Of a stretch of DNA of 64,000 nucleotides, positions 1-7,589 are shown piece by piece. Position numbers and translations under genes: made by a program. Within the stretch, counting starts at the first letter, position 1. Every line of letters starts with the position of its first letter. The stretch is taken from contig PAAR01000019.1 of the NCBI GenBank assembly GCA_002699085.1, positions 1-64,000 of the forward strand, read 5' to 3'. The notes under the pieces are model-generated. The model did no database searches and had not been told where the DNA came from. It saw only the letters and a program-made list of their open reading frames with translations. The stretch comes from Micavibrio sp. (GTDB lineage: Bacteria; Pseudomonadota; Alphaproteobacteria; Micavibrionales; UBA9664).

Positions 1-701
1 GGCGTGACGATCCCCATAAAGGTACCAATACCTAATTCTTTATCGACTTTAATCGTTTCTGTGCCGCTTGAATCTTTAACAACAACGTCATCCGCTGGGT
101 TTACAGTACCAACAGACCATAAGCCACCGCCTGATTGTGCTGCTTCTGCATAAGTATATTTAAACACATAGTCATCACTACCAGCTGGTTTCACCACACC
201 TTCATTCGGTGGTACACCATAGGCATAACAATTTGTTTCAAAAACACGGTTCGGGCCTGATGAAATAAGCGCAATGGCAAGTGCCGTCCCTGTGTTGTCT
301 CCCGCCAGCCTATTTTCACCTACATCAATGGTGACATCTGTCCCATTATCCCATACACAATAACCATAAGGATTATTCCACGGGTCAGTTAGGGATGCGC
401 CTGTGGCGCTAGGAATGCCACCGCCACCTGTTAAACCAATATTTACACCATCATGCTCCATTGGCTCAATAGTGCCATCGAGATCTTCGTCGCCTGTGGT
501 TGTATTTAAAACAATAAGCCGTGCACCAATTTGTAATTGGCTTTCGACCATATTCTTATTGTTGACTTGTGAGGCGGTCTTAATGGGACCCGAAATCATC
601 TGCATCGTCGCCGCAGACACAATACCCACCATTGCCACGGCACCGAATAAAACGGTCGCAATATTACCTTTTTCGCCTGTTTTAGAGCCGAATATCCCCA
701 T
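1..701 (-). CDS. pilin-like membrane-anchored protein, 3' end beyond the window
   Basis: An open minus-strand frame of 233 codons runs from ATG at 701 off the left edge, so the C-terminus is missing. The N-terminus is short and polar (MGIFGSKTGEKGN), followed by one hydrophobic segment at about residues 14-35. After it comes an extracellular-type region rich in Gly, Thr, Asn and Asp, with few Cys. This is the layout of pilin or pseudopilin-like and TadE-like proteins with an N-terminal anchor, but no prepilin peptidase site is clear. The ATG four bases upstream (705) is in another frame that stops quickly, so 701 is the start. Its leader resembles that of the gene starting at 1519, which suggests shared control. 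Function unknown. Confidence 0.6.
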   Translation of the reverse strand, partial: MGIFGSKTGEKGNIATVLFGAVAMVGIVSAATMQMISGPIKTASQVNNKNMVESQLQIGARLIVLNTTTGDEDLDGTIEPMEHDGVNIGLTGGGGIPSATGASLTDPWNNPYGYCVWDNGTDVTIDVGENRLAGDNTGTALAIALISSGPNRVFETNCYAYGVPPNEGVVKPAGSDDYVFKYTYAEAAQSGGGLWSVGTVNPADDVVVKDSSGTETIKVDKELGIGTFMGIVT

Positions 702-705
702 CCAT

Positions 706-742
706 TAAGAGTACATTAATATTATTAAGAAATAAATAACGA
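706..742 (-). promoter_or_regulatory. leader shared with the gene at 1519
   Basis: Upstream of the start at 701 the + strand has GTACATTAAT (711-720) followed by an A/T-rich tract. The same 10-mer and a similar tract occur at the same distance upstream of the start at 1519. It is a conserved leader or promoter; no clear -35/-10 pair can be assigned. Confidence 0.35.
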
Positions 743-802
743 ATTAAGGGTTTGGGGGATTGGGGTTTTAGGGATTTAGGGATTTAGGGTTTTATTATTA
801 CT

Positions 803-873
803 GTCATCCCGAGCAACGCCGAGGGATCTCTTGAGGTTCCTCCACTCAGGCTAAAGCCCTCGGTCGGAATGAC
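803..873. repeat. palindromic dispersed repeat, GTCATCCCGA type
   Basis: The 71-bp unit starts GTCATCCCGA (803-812) and ends TCGGAATGAC (864-873). The ends are inverted repeats with one mismatch. The interior holds the words GCCGAGGGATCTC and GCCCTCGG, which can pair to extend the stem. Elements with GTCATCCCGA-type ends are known as dispersed palindromic repeats in many bacterial genomes. It lies in the 334-bp gap between two genes and no coding potential is visible. Confidence 0.6.
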
Positions 874-903
874 GAAAGAGGGGTGAGGGGTTATACATTT
901 TCT

Positions 904-984
904 GTCATTGCGAAAGAGCGGCGCGATTGAAGCAATCCATAAAGTCTCTGGATTGCCGCGCATGCTGCGAATGCTCGCAATGAC
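904..984. repeat. palindromic dispersed repeat, GTCATTGCGA type
   Basis: The 81-bp unit has perfect 10-bp terminal inverted repeats, GTCATTGCGA (904-913) and TCGCAATGAC (975-984). Inside, GCAATCCA and TGGATTGC form a second 8-bp stem. GTCATTGCGA-ended palindromes are recurrent in alphaproteobacterial genomes. It is a different family from the neighbouring 803-873 unit, which lies only 30 bp away. The remainder of the 702-1039 gap holds a G-rich tract (750-797) and nothing else recognisable. Confidence 0.65.
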
Positions 985-1039
985 GTTAGATTTATTTTGA
1001 GTTTATGAGAGGAATCGGATTGCTATATGCTGTTCAGAA

Positions 1040-1519
1040 CTAATATGGGGCCGCACAAAAGCAGCCACCCCACCCTTTGACTGCTGAGCAAGAAATATTA
1101 AGACTAGTACCAGTACTTTGACCGGAGGTAGCTCTTAGTTCAGTTCTAGGAGACAACATCAATACGTTGTAATCCACTCCTCCTGTCGTAAAACCTCCAA
1201 GAGCTAAAATTCCAGTTGTTTCTTCTAGAGATTGACATGCTGGCCCTCGCGCACAACCAATAGGAGAAGATCCTGCGGGACAAGCTGGTATAGAATTATC
1301 GCTATGGCCAGAAATCACCACTGCTTTATCACCACCGCCACCACCACCGCCAGCGGTTGCGGCCATGCTGATCCATTGATCGGCACCATTGCAAAATTGA
1401 TAGACCTGAGATGTGGTATTATAAACCATTTGCCCTTCAACGCCTGGGGGACTAACACAATCGGCCAGTACAGGGGAGGTCATGAATAACAAAAACGCAA
1501 AAATTAATATTTTATACAT
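1040..1519 (-). CDS. small exported protein with poly-glycine linker
   Basis: The 159-aa protein has a clear Sec signal peptide (residues 1-19, ending PVLA-D). A first module follows with EGQMVYNTTSQVYQFCNG and QWISM. A run of seven glycines (about 57-64) links it to a Cys-containing C-terminal part with paired Cys near 79, 88 and 93 and a GWGGCFCAAPY end. The first module resembles short modules seen at the C-termini of alphaproteobacterial pilin-like and tail-associated surface proteins. I recognise no enzyme motif. With the gene at 701 it shares orientation and leader sequence, so both may belong to one surface-structure set. Exact role unknown. Confidence 0.65.
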   Translation of the reverse strand: MYKILIFAFLLFMTSPVLADCVSPPGVEGQMVYNTTSQVYQFCNGADQWISMAATAGGGGGGGDKAVVISGHSDNSIPACPAGSSPIGCARGPACQSLEETTGILALGGFTTGGVDYNVLMLSPRTELRATSGQSTGTSLNISCSAVKGWGGCFCAAPY

Positions 1520-1523
1520 GCAA

Positions 1524-1561
1524 TTAAGTGTACATTAATTTTGTTAAAAAAGAAATAATGA
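1524..1561 (-). promoter_or_regulatory. leader shared with the gene at 701
   Basis: GTACATTAAT lies at 1530-1539, 11 bases upstream of the ATG at 1519. The following tract TTTTGTTAAAAAAGAAATAA parallels the leader at 711-742. It probably contains a common promoter or regulator site. Confidence 0.35.
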
Positions 1562-1572
1562 TTACGCGTATA

Positions 1573-2616
1573 TTAAGTTATATTTATCAGAGTGTTTGTG
1601 TAGTTTTCAAAGCTTTCTGCAACACTTTCCCATGTATAATATTGTTGTGTGTGTGCGACACGCTGTTCTGCTGTACCTGTATTAAGTGCCTGTTCTATAG
1701 CTGTTTTTAGATCTTCGTTCAGATTACCAAGAAAAGGTTCGGTAATAATATCTTTAGGTCCTGTTACAGGATAGGCAGCAACAGGAATACCACAAGCAAG
1801 GGCCTCTATTATAACCATACCAAAAGTATCTGTTTTTGACGGAAAAACAAAAACATCGCTGCTGCGGTAATAATCAGCCAGTTCTGCCCCTGTCTTTTTG
1901 CCTGCAAAAACCACATCTGGATATTTTTGTTGTAGTTTTTCTAGGGAAGGGCCTTCACCAACGATGATTTTTGTGCCTGGTATATCGAGTGCTAAAAAAG
2001 CTTCTATATTCTTTTCCACCGCTACACGCCCTACGAACAGCATAATGGGCTGTTGTTTGTCTTTAAACAGCGTTTTTTCTCCAGGATGAAATATATCGGT
2101 TTTAGCGCCACGTAAAAGTCTTCGCATAGGGCTTCTAAAGCCCCATGCACGTAAGTCATTTTCCAAGCTTTGTGTGGCCACCATGATTTGGGAAGATGGT
2201 TTATGGAACCTTCTTATATGCGCTATAGCAATGTTCCGTATCATATTTTTTAAAGAGGACGGTAGCCAGTCAACACGTTTGGCGACATAGTCTGGAAAAT
2301 GTGTGTGATATGACGTTGAAAAGGCCAAATCATGCTTTAAACAGTAACGACGCGCGGCAAAACCTAAGGGGCCTTCAACGGCAATATGAATGCTATCTGG
2401 ATTGAAGTCTTTAATCATTTTTTTGAGTTTATGATAGGGGAAAAGTGCTAAACGAATTTCGCTGTATCCTGGCATGGGCGTAGAGATAAACTCATTAGGC
2501 CCTATAACCTTGACATTATGGCCTCTTTTTCGCATTTCTGCTGATATATGCTCATAGGTTCTAACCACACCATTGACTTGCGGTTGCCAAGCATCACTGA
2601 TAATAAGAAGTCGCAT
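1573..2616 (-). CDS. GT4-family glycosyltransferase (mannosyltransferase-like)
   Basis: The 347-aa protein has the GT-B layout. The N-terminal half begins with MRLLIISDAWQPQVNGVVRT, where the acceptor-side loop carries the NGV motif typical of GDP-mannose-dependent alpha-mannosyltransferases such as MgtA/PimB-like enzymes. A Thr-Ser-Tyr-His-Thr segment (about 120-125) follows. The donor-binding half carries FVGRVAVEKNI (about 202) and the EX7E-type signature EALACGIPVAAYPVTGP near residue 285. It probably transfers a hexose to a lipid or glycan acceptor at the inner membrane. It stands alone, divergent from rluD, with about 70 bp between the two starts. Donor and acceptor specificity cannot be read from sequence. 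Confidence 0.85.
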   Translation of the reverse strand: MRLLIISDAWQPQVNGVVRTYEHISAEMRKRGHNVKVIGPNEFISTPMPGYSEIRLALFPYHKLKKMIKDFNPDSIHIAVEGPLGFAARRYCLKHDLAFSTSYHTHFPDYVAKRVDWLPSSLKNMIRNIAIAHIRRFHKPSSQIMVATQSLENDLRAWGFRSPMRRLLRGAKTDIFHPGEKTLFKDKQQPIMLFVGRVAVEKNIEAFLALDIPGTKIIVGEGPSLEKLQQKYPDVVFAGKKTGAELADYYRSSDVFVFPSKTDTFGMVIIEALACGIPVAAYPVTGPKDIITEPFLGNLNEDLKTAIEQALNTGTAEQRVAHTQQYYTWESVAESFENYTNTLINIT

Positions 2617-2685
2617 AAGAACCTGTTCGGTTTGTTATTTTGATAGTAGAATTAGAGCCTAGACCAGTATAGAAAGCCTTGCAAT

Positions 2686-3654
2686 ATGCCGAAAGAGATA
2701 AAATTAGACTTCGATGAAACACATATTGGCCAGCGCTTGGATCAAACATTAACCTCATTATTATCGCCTGATTTATCACGTGCACGGGTTCAAGATATTA
2801 TCAAAAAAGGTCATGTAAAAGCCGCTGGTAAGGCGATTACACAGGTTTCCTATAAGCCAAAAACAACGATGTCTGTGACGGTGATAGTGCCTGACCCTGA
2901 GCCATCTGAGATTATGGCCGAAAAGATTGCGCTGGATATTCTCTATGAGGACGATGATTTGCTTATCATCAATAAGCCTGCGGGCTTGGTTGTGCATCCT
3001 GGGGCAGGTAATAGAGACGGCACACTTGTTAATGCCTTGTTGCATCATTGTAGGGATAGTTTATCAGGCATAGGCGGCGTTGAGCGCCCTGGTATTGTAC
3101 ACCGATTAGATAAAGAAACATCGGGTCTTATGATTGTCGCTAAGAATGACAAAGCACATCGTCATTTGTCGGCGCAATTAAGTGACCGTAGCCTGAAAAG
3201 AACCTACTGGGCTTATGTCTGGGGTGCAGTTGTACCGCCTGCTGGCCGTATTGAGACATTATATGGCAGGGCACCAAATCAGCGCATAAAAATGGCGGTT
3301 TTGCGAGAGGGTGGTAAAGAAGCGATTACGGATTATAAGACGCTGCAAACATATTATGATGGCCTTTATTCTCTGGTTGAATGTAAGCTGCAAACAGGAC
3401 GGACTCATCAAATTCGCGTGCATATGGCGCATCTTGGCTATCCATTGGTCGGAGAGCCACTATACGGTATGCCAACTTCCTATGTACAGGCAGTGATAAA
3501 AAAGGCAGATCTTGAAGAAGATAGACGTGCAAGTCTTCAAAATTTAAAACGACAGGCACTGCATGCAAAAGCGATTGAGTTTATTCATCCTAAAACGGGC
3601 GTTTTAAAAAAGTTTGAGTCTCCTTTACCGGCCGATTTGAATTTTTTAGAATAA
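2686..3654 (+). CDS. rluD: ribosomal large subunit pseudouridine synthase, RluA/RluD family
   Basis: The 322-aa protein has an N-terminal S4-like RNA-binding region (about 15-75, with RARVQDIIKKGHVKAAGK). The catalytic domain carries the HRLDKETSGL motif (about 139-148), whose Asp is the nucleophile, plus INKPAGLVVHPG and the C-terminal LQTGRTHQIRVHM. RluD-type enzymes isomerise uridines of helix 69 in 23S rRNA. The length is normal for RluD. The start follows from the family N-terminus; no strong Shine-Dalgarno is visible. In many alphaproteobacteria rluD is next to rpoH; here the downstream 317 bp instead hold a possible small RNA. Confidence 0.92.
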   Translation: MPKEIKLDFDETHIGQRLDQTLTSLLSPDLSRARVQDIIKKGHVKAAGKAITQVSYKPKTTMSVTVIVPDPEPSEIMAEKIALDILYEDDDLLIINKPAGLVVHPGAGNRDGTLVNALLHHCRDSLSGIGGVERPGIVHRLDKETSGLMIVAKNDKAHRHLSAQLSDRSLKRTYWAYVWGAVVPPAGRIETLYGRAPNQRIKMAVLREGGKEAITDYKTLQTYYDGLYSLVECKLQTGRTHQIRVHMAHLGYPLVGEPLYGMPTSYVQAVIKKADLEEDRRASLQNLKRQALHAKAIEFIHPKTGVLKKFESPLPADLNFLE

Positions 3655-3723
3655 AAAATTTATTAATTTTTTGTTTATTATCAATGAGTTATAAAATAAA
3701 TAATAATTTATGAAAAATTATTC

Positions 3724-3752
3724 TTGTATTTATATAAAATTTTATGTAAATT
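3724..3752 (+). promoter_or_regulatory. possible sigma-70 promoter for the candidate ncRNA
   Basis: TTGTAT (3724-3729), a 17-bp spacer, then TAAATT (3747-3752), with the G-rich start of the candidate RNA 8-9 bases further on. The surrounding DNA is very A/T rich, so the match could be chance. Confidence 0.3.
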
Positions 3753-3759
3753 AAAACTA

Positions 3760-3886
3760 TAGGGAGGCGGTTAAGTCTTTTTACAAGATTTAAACCTTTT
3801 CGAGTGTGAGTGTAGGGACGTGTAGTCCAAAAAAGTTAAGTGTGTGTTAGAGAGAGCGGCCTCCTGAAATGGGGGCCATTTTCTTT
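3760..3886 (+). ncRNA. candidate structured small RNA after rluD
   Basis: In the 317-bp non-coding stretch after rluD, composition shifts abruptly from A/T-rich to a mixed ~125-nt segment. It starts AGGGAGGCGG (3761) and ends in a hairpin plus U-tract. GGAGGC (3763-3768) can pair with GCCTCC (3859-3864), closing the whole segment. The same GCCTCC strand also pairs with GGGGGCC (3871-3877) to form the terminator stem. Two mutually exclusive structures suggest either an sRNA with a closing stem or an attenuator-like switch. No known RNA family is recognised and no ORF is visible inside. Confidence 0.35.
3858..3886 (+). terminator. intrinsic terminator-like hairpin of the candidate ncRNA
   Basis: GGCCTCC (3858-3864), loop TGAAAT, GGGGGCC (3871-3877): a 7-bp stem with one G-U pair, followed by ATTTTCTTT. 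Confidence 0.55.
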
Positions 3887-3942
3887 CCCTTAACAGATAG
3901 AATTTTAGATTTGAATATTTATGTGTGTTACCCATAAACTTT

Positions 3943-3966
3943 AACCGCCCCTTGGGGCGGTTTTTT
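3943..3966 (+). terminator. intrinsic terminator CCGCCCC-TT-GGGGCGG
   Basis: CCGCCCC (3945-3951) and GGGGCGG (3954-3960) form a 7-bp G/C stem, extended by AA/TT, then TTTTTT (3961-3966). The U-tract is on the + strand, so it ends + transcription arriving from the rluD/ncRNA side. It also sits just after the stop codon of the minus-strand gene that ends at 3972. Confidence 0.8.
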
Positions 3967-3971
3967 CTTGG

Positions 3972-5396
3972 TTATTTTGTAATGTCATTCCAGTATTTTT
4001 CTATATGCGCCTTATCAAGTTTTTCGGTGATATCAATTAACTTAAAAGGCGGCTCTATAAATTGCCCTGAATCTCTTACAAAGGGCTTATAGCTGGTATC
4101 TGTATTGATTTGGATATTGAATGGTTTTATCAGGCCACCTAAAGGCATAATAAGGCGTAATCCTGCTTCAAGATTAGTCTGGTCGCCAAAATTATCGTAA
4201 TCTTTCTTATTGGTTAAGGTCGTGAAGCCCTCAACTTTTGCACCATTGCGGAAATTTTTGGTAAGACTGGCTGTGGCACCTATATCGCCGTCTAAATAAG
4301 CACCAGTACGTAGGCCTAGGCGCATATCATATTTAGGCATGTCATAGGTGAATTTGGCATGTGCTGTCCAGACTTTCTGATCTTCTATGCTAAGTGCCCC
4401 GAAACTTATGGGGCTGCGTTTGTCGACGAAATAGCCTTCCAGACCAAGACTCCAATTCTTGGTTAGGGGACGTTTTAAAATTTCGCCTCCTACACCTAGA
4501 AATCCTTCATCAATATAGCCTGCGCCAATAAGTGCATGGGTATCTTTGGCTACTTTAAAATGGGCCCCATCATATAGAGTGTCGACAATAAAGTCTTGCT
4601 CGGCGTAGATATCTTCATCACTGCGTATGGCCTTTAGATTGACAGGGCGGACATCTAAGTAAAGGCGATCAAGATTGTTTTTTAAGTTAAAAGAAAGGCT
4701 GGTTGCCTGAAGGCGGGTATAGCGTTTATGCGGATCTGCCTTTTTATAGCCTATAACCGCATCGGAACGATAAAGAGGGTTTCTGCGCCCTTTGCCAAGA
4801 CTTAGCTTATTGCGCAGCGTTAAATTTAGCATTGTAGGTTTAAAATAGTTAATGATGGGATGGCGTACTAAATTGGCGCCTGTCTTTGGCTGGTTAAATG
4901 TTTCATGCTGCGTTGTAATCTCTGTATTATTCCATAATTCTTCAGGGCTACTTTGTGCTGAATTGACAGTTTTTATAAACTCTTTTCGCATGATAGAGAT
5001 ATATGTACCGCTCACCCCTTCATAAAATGTTTGTATGACGAATTCTTCAATATTAGGTGCTGCGTTATTATGCAGGATCCGTAAGGCATGCCCTATTTGC
5101 TGGGGCGTGGATTGACGATTTTGTAGATGAAGTTGTACATAGATGCTTTTTCCAGAAACATTCATATTTCGTAAGATTATGCCTGCGCTATCGGCTTGCT
5201 CTAAAATGGCGGTAAAGTTAGTTTTATCTTCGCTCTTTGTTTGAAGGGCTACGGCTTGTGTTTTTGTGAGGAAGGTGGGTTTTAAGCCGATAAATCTATC
5301 TGGAGTTGCATTTTGATCTATTTCAAATGCTTGTGTCCTGTTTGACGTTATAAAAACAAGTAAAAACAATAAAAGAAGTTTTGTTGTTTTGAGCAC
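3972..5396 (-). CDS. YjbH-like outer membrane protein
   Basis: The 474-aa protein has a signal peptide at residues 1-23 (leucine-rich core, TQA-F). The mature part has an alpha/beta N-terminal third and then many alternating strands with aromatic ends (for example LGLEGYF, MRLGLRTGAYLDGDIGA, LEAGLRLIMPLGG), as expected of a beta-barrel. The layout and the KTLYDG/ VGGEILKRP-like barrel segments fit the YjbH family (Escherichia coli YjbEFGH), outer-membrane proteins of exopolysaccharide loci. The YjbE, F and G partners are not adjacent. It may be part of a polymer secretion path with the sugar genes elsewhere in the window, but this is inference from family only. Confidence 0.7.
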   Translation of the reverse strand: MLKTTKLLLLFLLVFITSNRTQAFEIDQNATPDRFIGLKPTFLTKTQAVALQTKSEDKTNFTAILEQADSAGIILRNMNVSGKSIYVQLHLQNRQSTPQQIGHALRILHNNAAPNIEEFVIQTFYEGVSGTYISIMRKEFIKTVNSAQSSPEELWNNTEITTQHETFNQPKTGANLVRHPIINYFKPTMLNLTLRNKLSLGKGRRNPLYRSDAVIGYKKADPHKRYTRLQATSLSFNLKNNLDRLYLDVRPVNLKAIRSDEDIYAEQDFIVDTLYDGAHFKVAKDTHALIGAGYIDEGFLGVGGEILKRPLTKNWSLGLEGYFVDKRSPISFGALSIEDQKVWTAHAKFTYDMPKYDMRLGLRTGAYLDGDIGATASLTKNFRNGAKVEGFTTLTNKKDYDNFGDQTNLEAGLRLIMPLGGLIKPFNIQINTDTSYKPFVRDSGQFIEPPFKLIDITEKLDKAHIEKYWNDITK

Positions 5397-5496
5397 AAAT
5401 AAAACCTGACAGTAATAATATAAGGAATGCAGACGAATGCCGCATACACGTGGATGTATTATTGTTTAGTCTAATTGTCTTTTTGTCAAAATATAA

Positions 5497-5892
5497 TTAC
5501 TCTTGATACACTTCATATAAGTGATCGAGTTGCTCGTCGCATGCGGCTATACGGTCTGCCATAGAATCAAGGCTTTGGTTGCCTTCCTGATCGACAAAAT
5601 ATTTTTCATCACGTAAGTTTTGCTTTAGCTTGAAAGCCATTTCTTCTTCAAAGCCTGAATTAGTTGCAAAATAACGTAACAGGTTAGATAGGCGCTGAAA
5701 ATAATCAGATACCTCCTGTTTCGTTTGCCCTTTTTCAGGCTTATAGGGGTAAGTACGCACAGCGTAAGAGGCGGCACCATACACAGCAGAACAACGCATT
5801 GCAGCGTTAGATTCTTGCCAATTCCACGGTGTCCATGCTAAGGCGGGCAGGCTAAAGACAATCATAAAAGCAGAGCTTATAATAAAACGCAT
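5497..5892 (-). CDS. small exported protein downstream of lpd
   Basis: From ATG at 5892 this encodes 131 aa with a signal peptide (MRFIISSAFMIVFSLPALA-W, 1-19). The mature helical domain contains two Cys (one in AMRCSAVYG, one in AACDEQ) that could form a disulphide. A frame-extending upstream ATG at 5934 lies inside lpd and would hide the signal peptide, so 5892 is preferred; it leaves 10 bp after the lpd stop. It is probably co-transcribed with lpd. No family is recognised; a periplasmic role is inferred from the signal peptide. Confidence 0.6.
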   Translation of the reverse strand: MRFIISSAFMIVFSLPALAWTPWNWQESNAAMRCSAVYGAASYAVRTYPYKPEKGQTKQEVSDYFQRLSNLLRYFATNSGFEEEMAFKLKQNLRDEKYFVDQEGNQSLDSMADRIAACDEQLDHLYEVYQE

Positions 5893-5902
5893 AAATAATG
5901 AT

Positions 5903-7312
5903 CTATATGTGCAATGGTCGGCCGTCAACTGCAAGGGCTGCTTCTTTCACAGCCTCAGACAATGTCGGATGGGCATGACAAGTGCGGGCGATATCTTCGG
6001 CTGAGCCACCAATTTCGATCATTGTCACCACTTCTTGAATAAGATCACCAGCATTTGGACCAATAATATGGGCGCCCAAAACGCGATCAGTTGTTTTATC
6101 AGCTAAGATTTTTACAAAGCCATCTGTGTTATTCATCGCCCGTGCACGGCCATTGGCGGTGAAAGGAAATTTCCCGACATTATACTCTGTCCCAGCCTCT
6201 TTTAACTCTTCTTCTGTTTTACCGACAGAGGCAACCTCTGGCCATGTATAAACAACGCCTGGAATTGCATCATAATTAATATGTGGTTTTTGACCGGCAA
6301 GCGTCTCAGCAAGCGCGACACCCTCATCTTCGGCCTTGTGAGCAAGCATAGGACCAGCGATGACGTCGCCAATAGCATAGATGCCATCAATGTTTGTTTT
6401 ATAATGGCTGTCTGTTTTAATGCGCCCACGGTCGTCACGTTCAACGCCAACGGCATCAAGGCCTAATTTGTCTGTGTAAGCTTTACGGCCAACGGCTACC
6501 AAAACGATATCAGCTTTCAATGTCTCGGCTTTACCACCAGCGGCAGGTTCAACTTTCAGTGTTGCGCCTTTGGCACTTGCTTTGACTTCCGTGACTTTGG
6601 CAGAGAGTTTGAATTCCAAACCTTGCTTGGTTAGAATTTTTTGCATTTGTTTAGATGTCTCTCCATCCATCGTACCTAATATTTTATCCATATACTCAAC
6701 GACAGTAACTTTTGTGCCTAAACGAGACCATACAGTTCCCATCTCAAGGCCAATGACGCCTCCGCCGATAACAACCATCGATTTAGGTACAGAAGAAAGT
6801 GTCAAGGCACCCGTTGAGCTGACAACAACTTTTTCATCGATTTTAATGTTAGGTAGTGAAGCAACATCAGAGCCAGTGGCAATGATAATATGTTTTGCTT
6901 TAAAGCTGTCTTTTCCAACTTTTACAGTATTTTTCTCAGCAATAGAGCCTTCGCCCTTTAGCCAGTCAATTTTATTTTTCTTGAAAAGAAACTCAATGCC
7001 TTGTGTGTTTGAGCCGACAACATCATCTTTATGTTTCATCATTGTTTTAAGATCGAGTGAGACCTTGCCTGTTTTTACGCCAAGTGATTCGAGCTCATGT
7101 GTCGCTTCGTGATATTTTTCAGAAGCATGAAGCAATGCCTTTGATGGAATGCAGCCAACATTTAAACAAGTACCGCCGAGCGTTTTGCTTTTTTCAACAC
7201 AGGCTGTTTTAAGGCCAAGTTGGGCGCAGCGTATGGCACAGACATATCCACCGGGACCTGATCCAATTACGATGACATCATATTCTGTTTGTGTACTTTT
7301 TTCGTTTGCCAT
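5903..7312 (-). CDS. lpdA: dihydrolipoamide dehydrogenase (E3)
   Basis: The 469-aa flavoprotein reoxidises dihydrolipoamide of 2-oxo-acid dehydrogenase complexes using NAD+. The FAD-binding GSGPGGY motif is at about residue 17. The redox-active disulphide motif [13 protein letters not shown] (about 45-57) follows, then the NAD-binding [10 protein letters not shown] (about 183), the second FAD motif [20 protein letters not shown], and the C-terminal catalytic HAHPTLSE (His-Glu dyad). An AGGA Shine-Dalgarno precedes the ATG. sucA-sucB lie upstream on the same strand but are separated by four genes on the opposite strand, which is unusual because E3 commonly follows E2 directly. Confidence 0.96.
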   Translation of the reverse strand: MANEKSTQTEYDVIVIGSGPGGYVCAIRCAQLGLKTACVEKSKTLGGTCLNVGCIPSKALLHASEKYHEATHELESLGVKTGKVSLDLKTMMKHKDDVVGSNTQGIEFLFKKNKIDWLKGEGSIAEKNTVKVGKDSFKAKHIIIATGSDVASLPNIKIDEKVVVSSTGALTLSSVPKSMVVIGGGVIGLEMGTVWSRLGTKVTVVEYMDKILGTMDGETSKQMQKILTKQGLEFKLSAKVTEVKASAKGATLKVEPAAGGKAETLKADIVLVAVGRKAYTDKLGLDAVGVERDDRGRIKTDSHYKTNIDGIYAIGDVIAGPMLAHKAEDEGVALAETLAGQKPHINYDAIPGVVYTWPEVASVGKTEEELKEAGTEYNVGKFPFTANGRARAMNNTDGFVKILADKTTDRVLGAHIIGPNAGDLIQEVVTMIEIGGSAEDIARTCHAHPTLSEAVKEAALAVDGRPLHI

Positions 7313-7589
7313 TTTATCCTCAACTTTATCGCTTTAATTTACGCTTGCTATTGCAATTGGGCTTCACTATAAGCATAAACAAATTGTTTTTCGAGTGGTT
7401 TTTTATGGAACTTTTTTGAAAAAGACGATTGCTTCTTCTTATGAGAGTCGACTATATTCAATGACAACAGAGGAGAAGAAGGGAATTAACATAATTTTGT
7501 TGATTTCTGGTCGTTAGATGTGTATAACAGGCGCAGCTAACTAAATAAAAGAATGTAAGTATGAACAGCTTACGTAGTTTTGGGAGATA

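Noticed and set aside
403-708. 101-aa + strand ORF
   Set aside because: It is antisense to the better-supported minus-strand pilin-like gene and has no recognisable features.
750-797. G-rich TTTAGGG-like run resembling telomeric repeats
   Set aside because: The units are irregular and few; it is a low-complexity G-rich tract in an intergenic region, not a telomere.
6570-7112. 180-aa + strand ORF antisense to lpdA
   Set aside because: Shadow of a highly conserved gene; composition follows the opposite-strand codon pattern.
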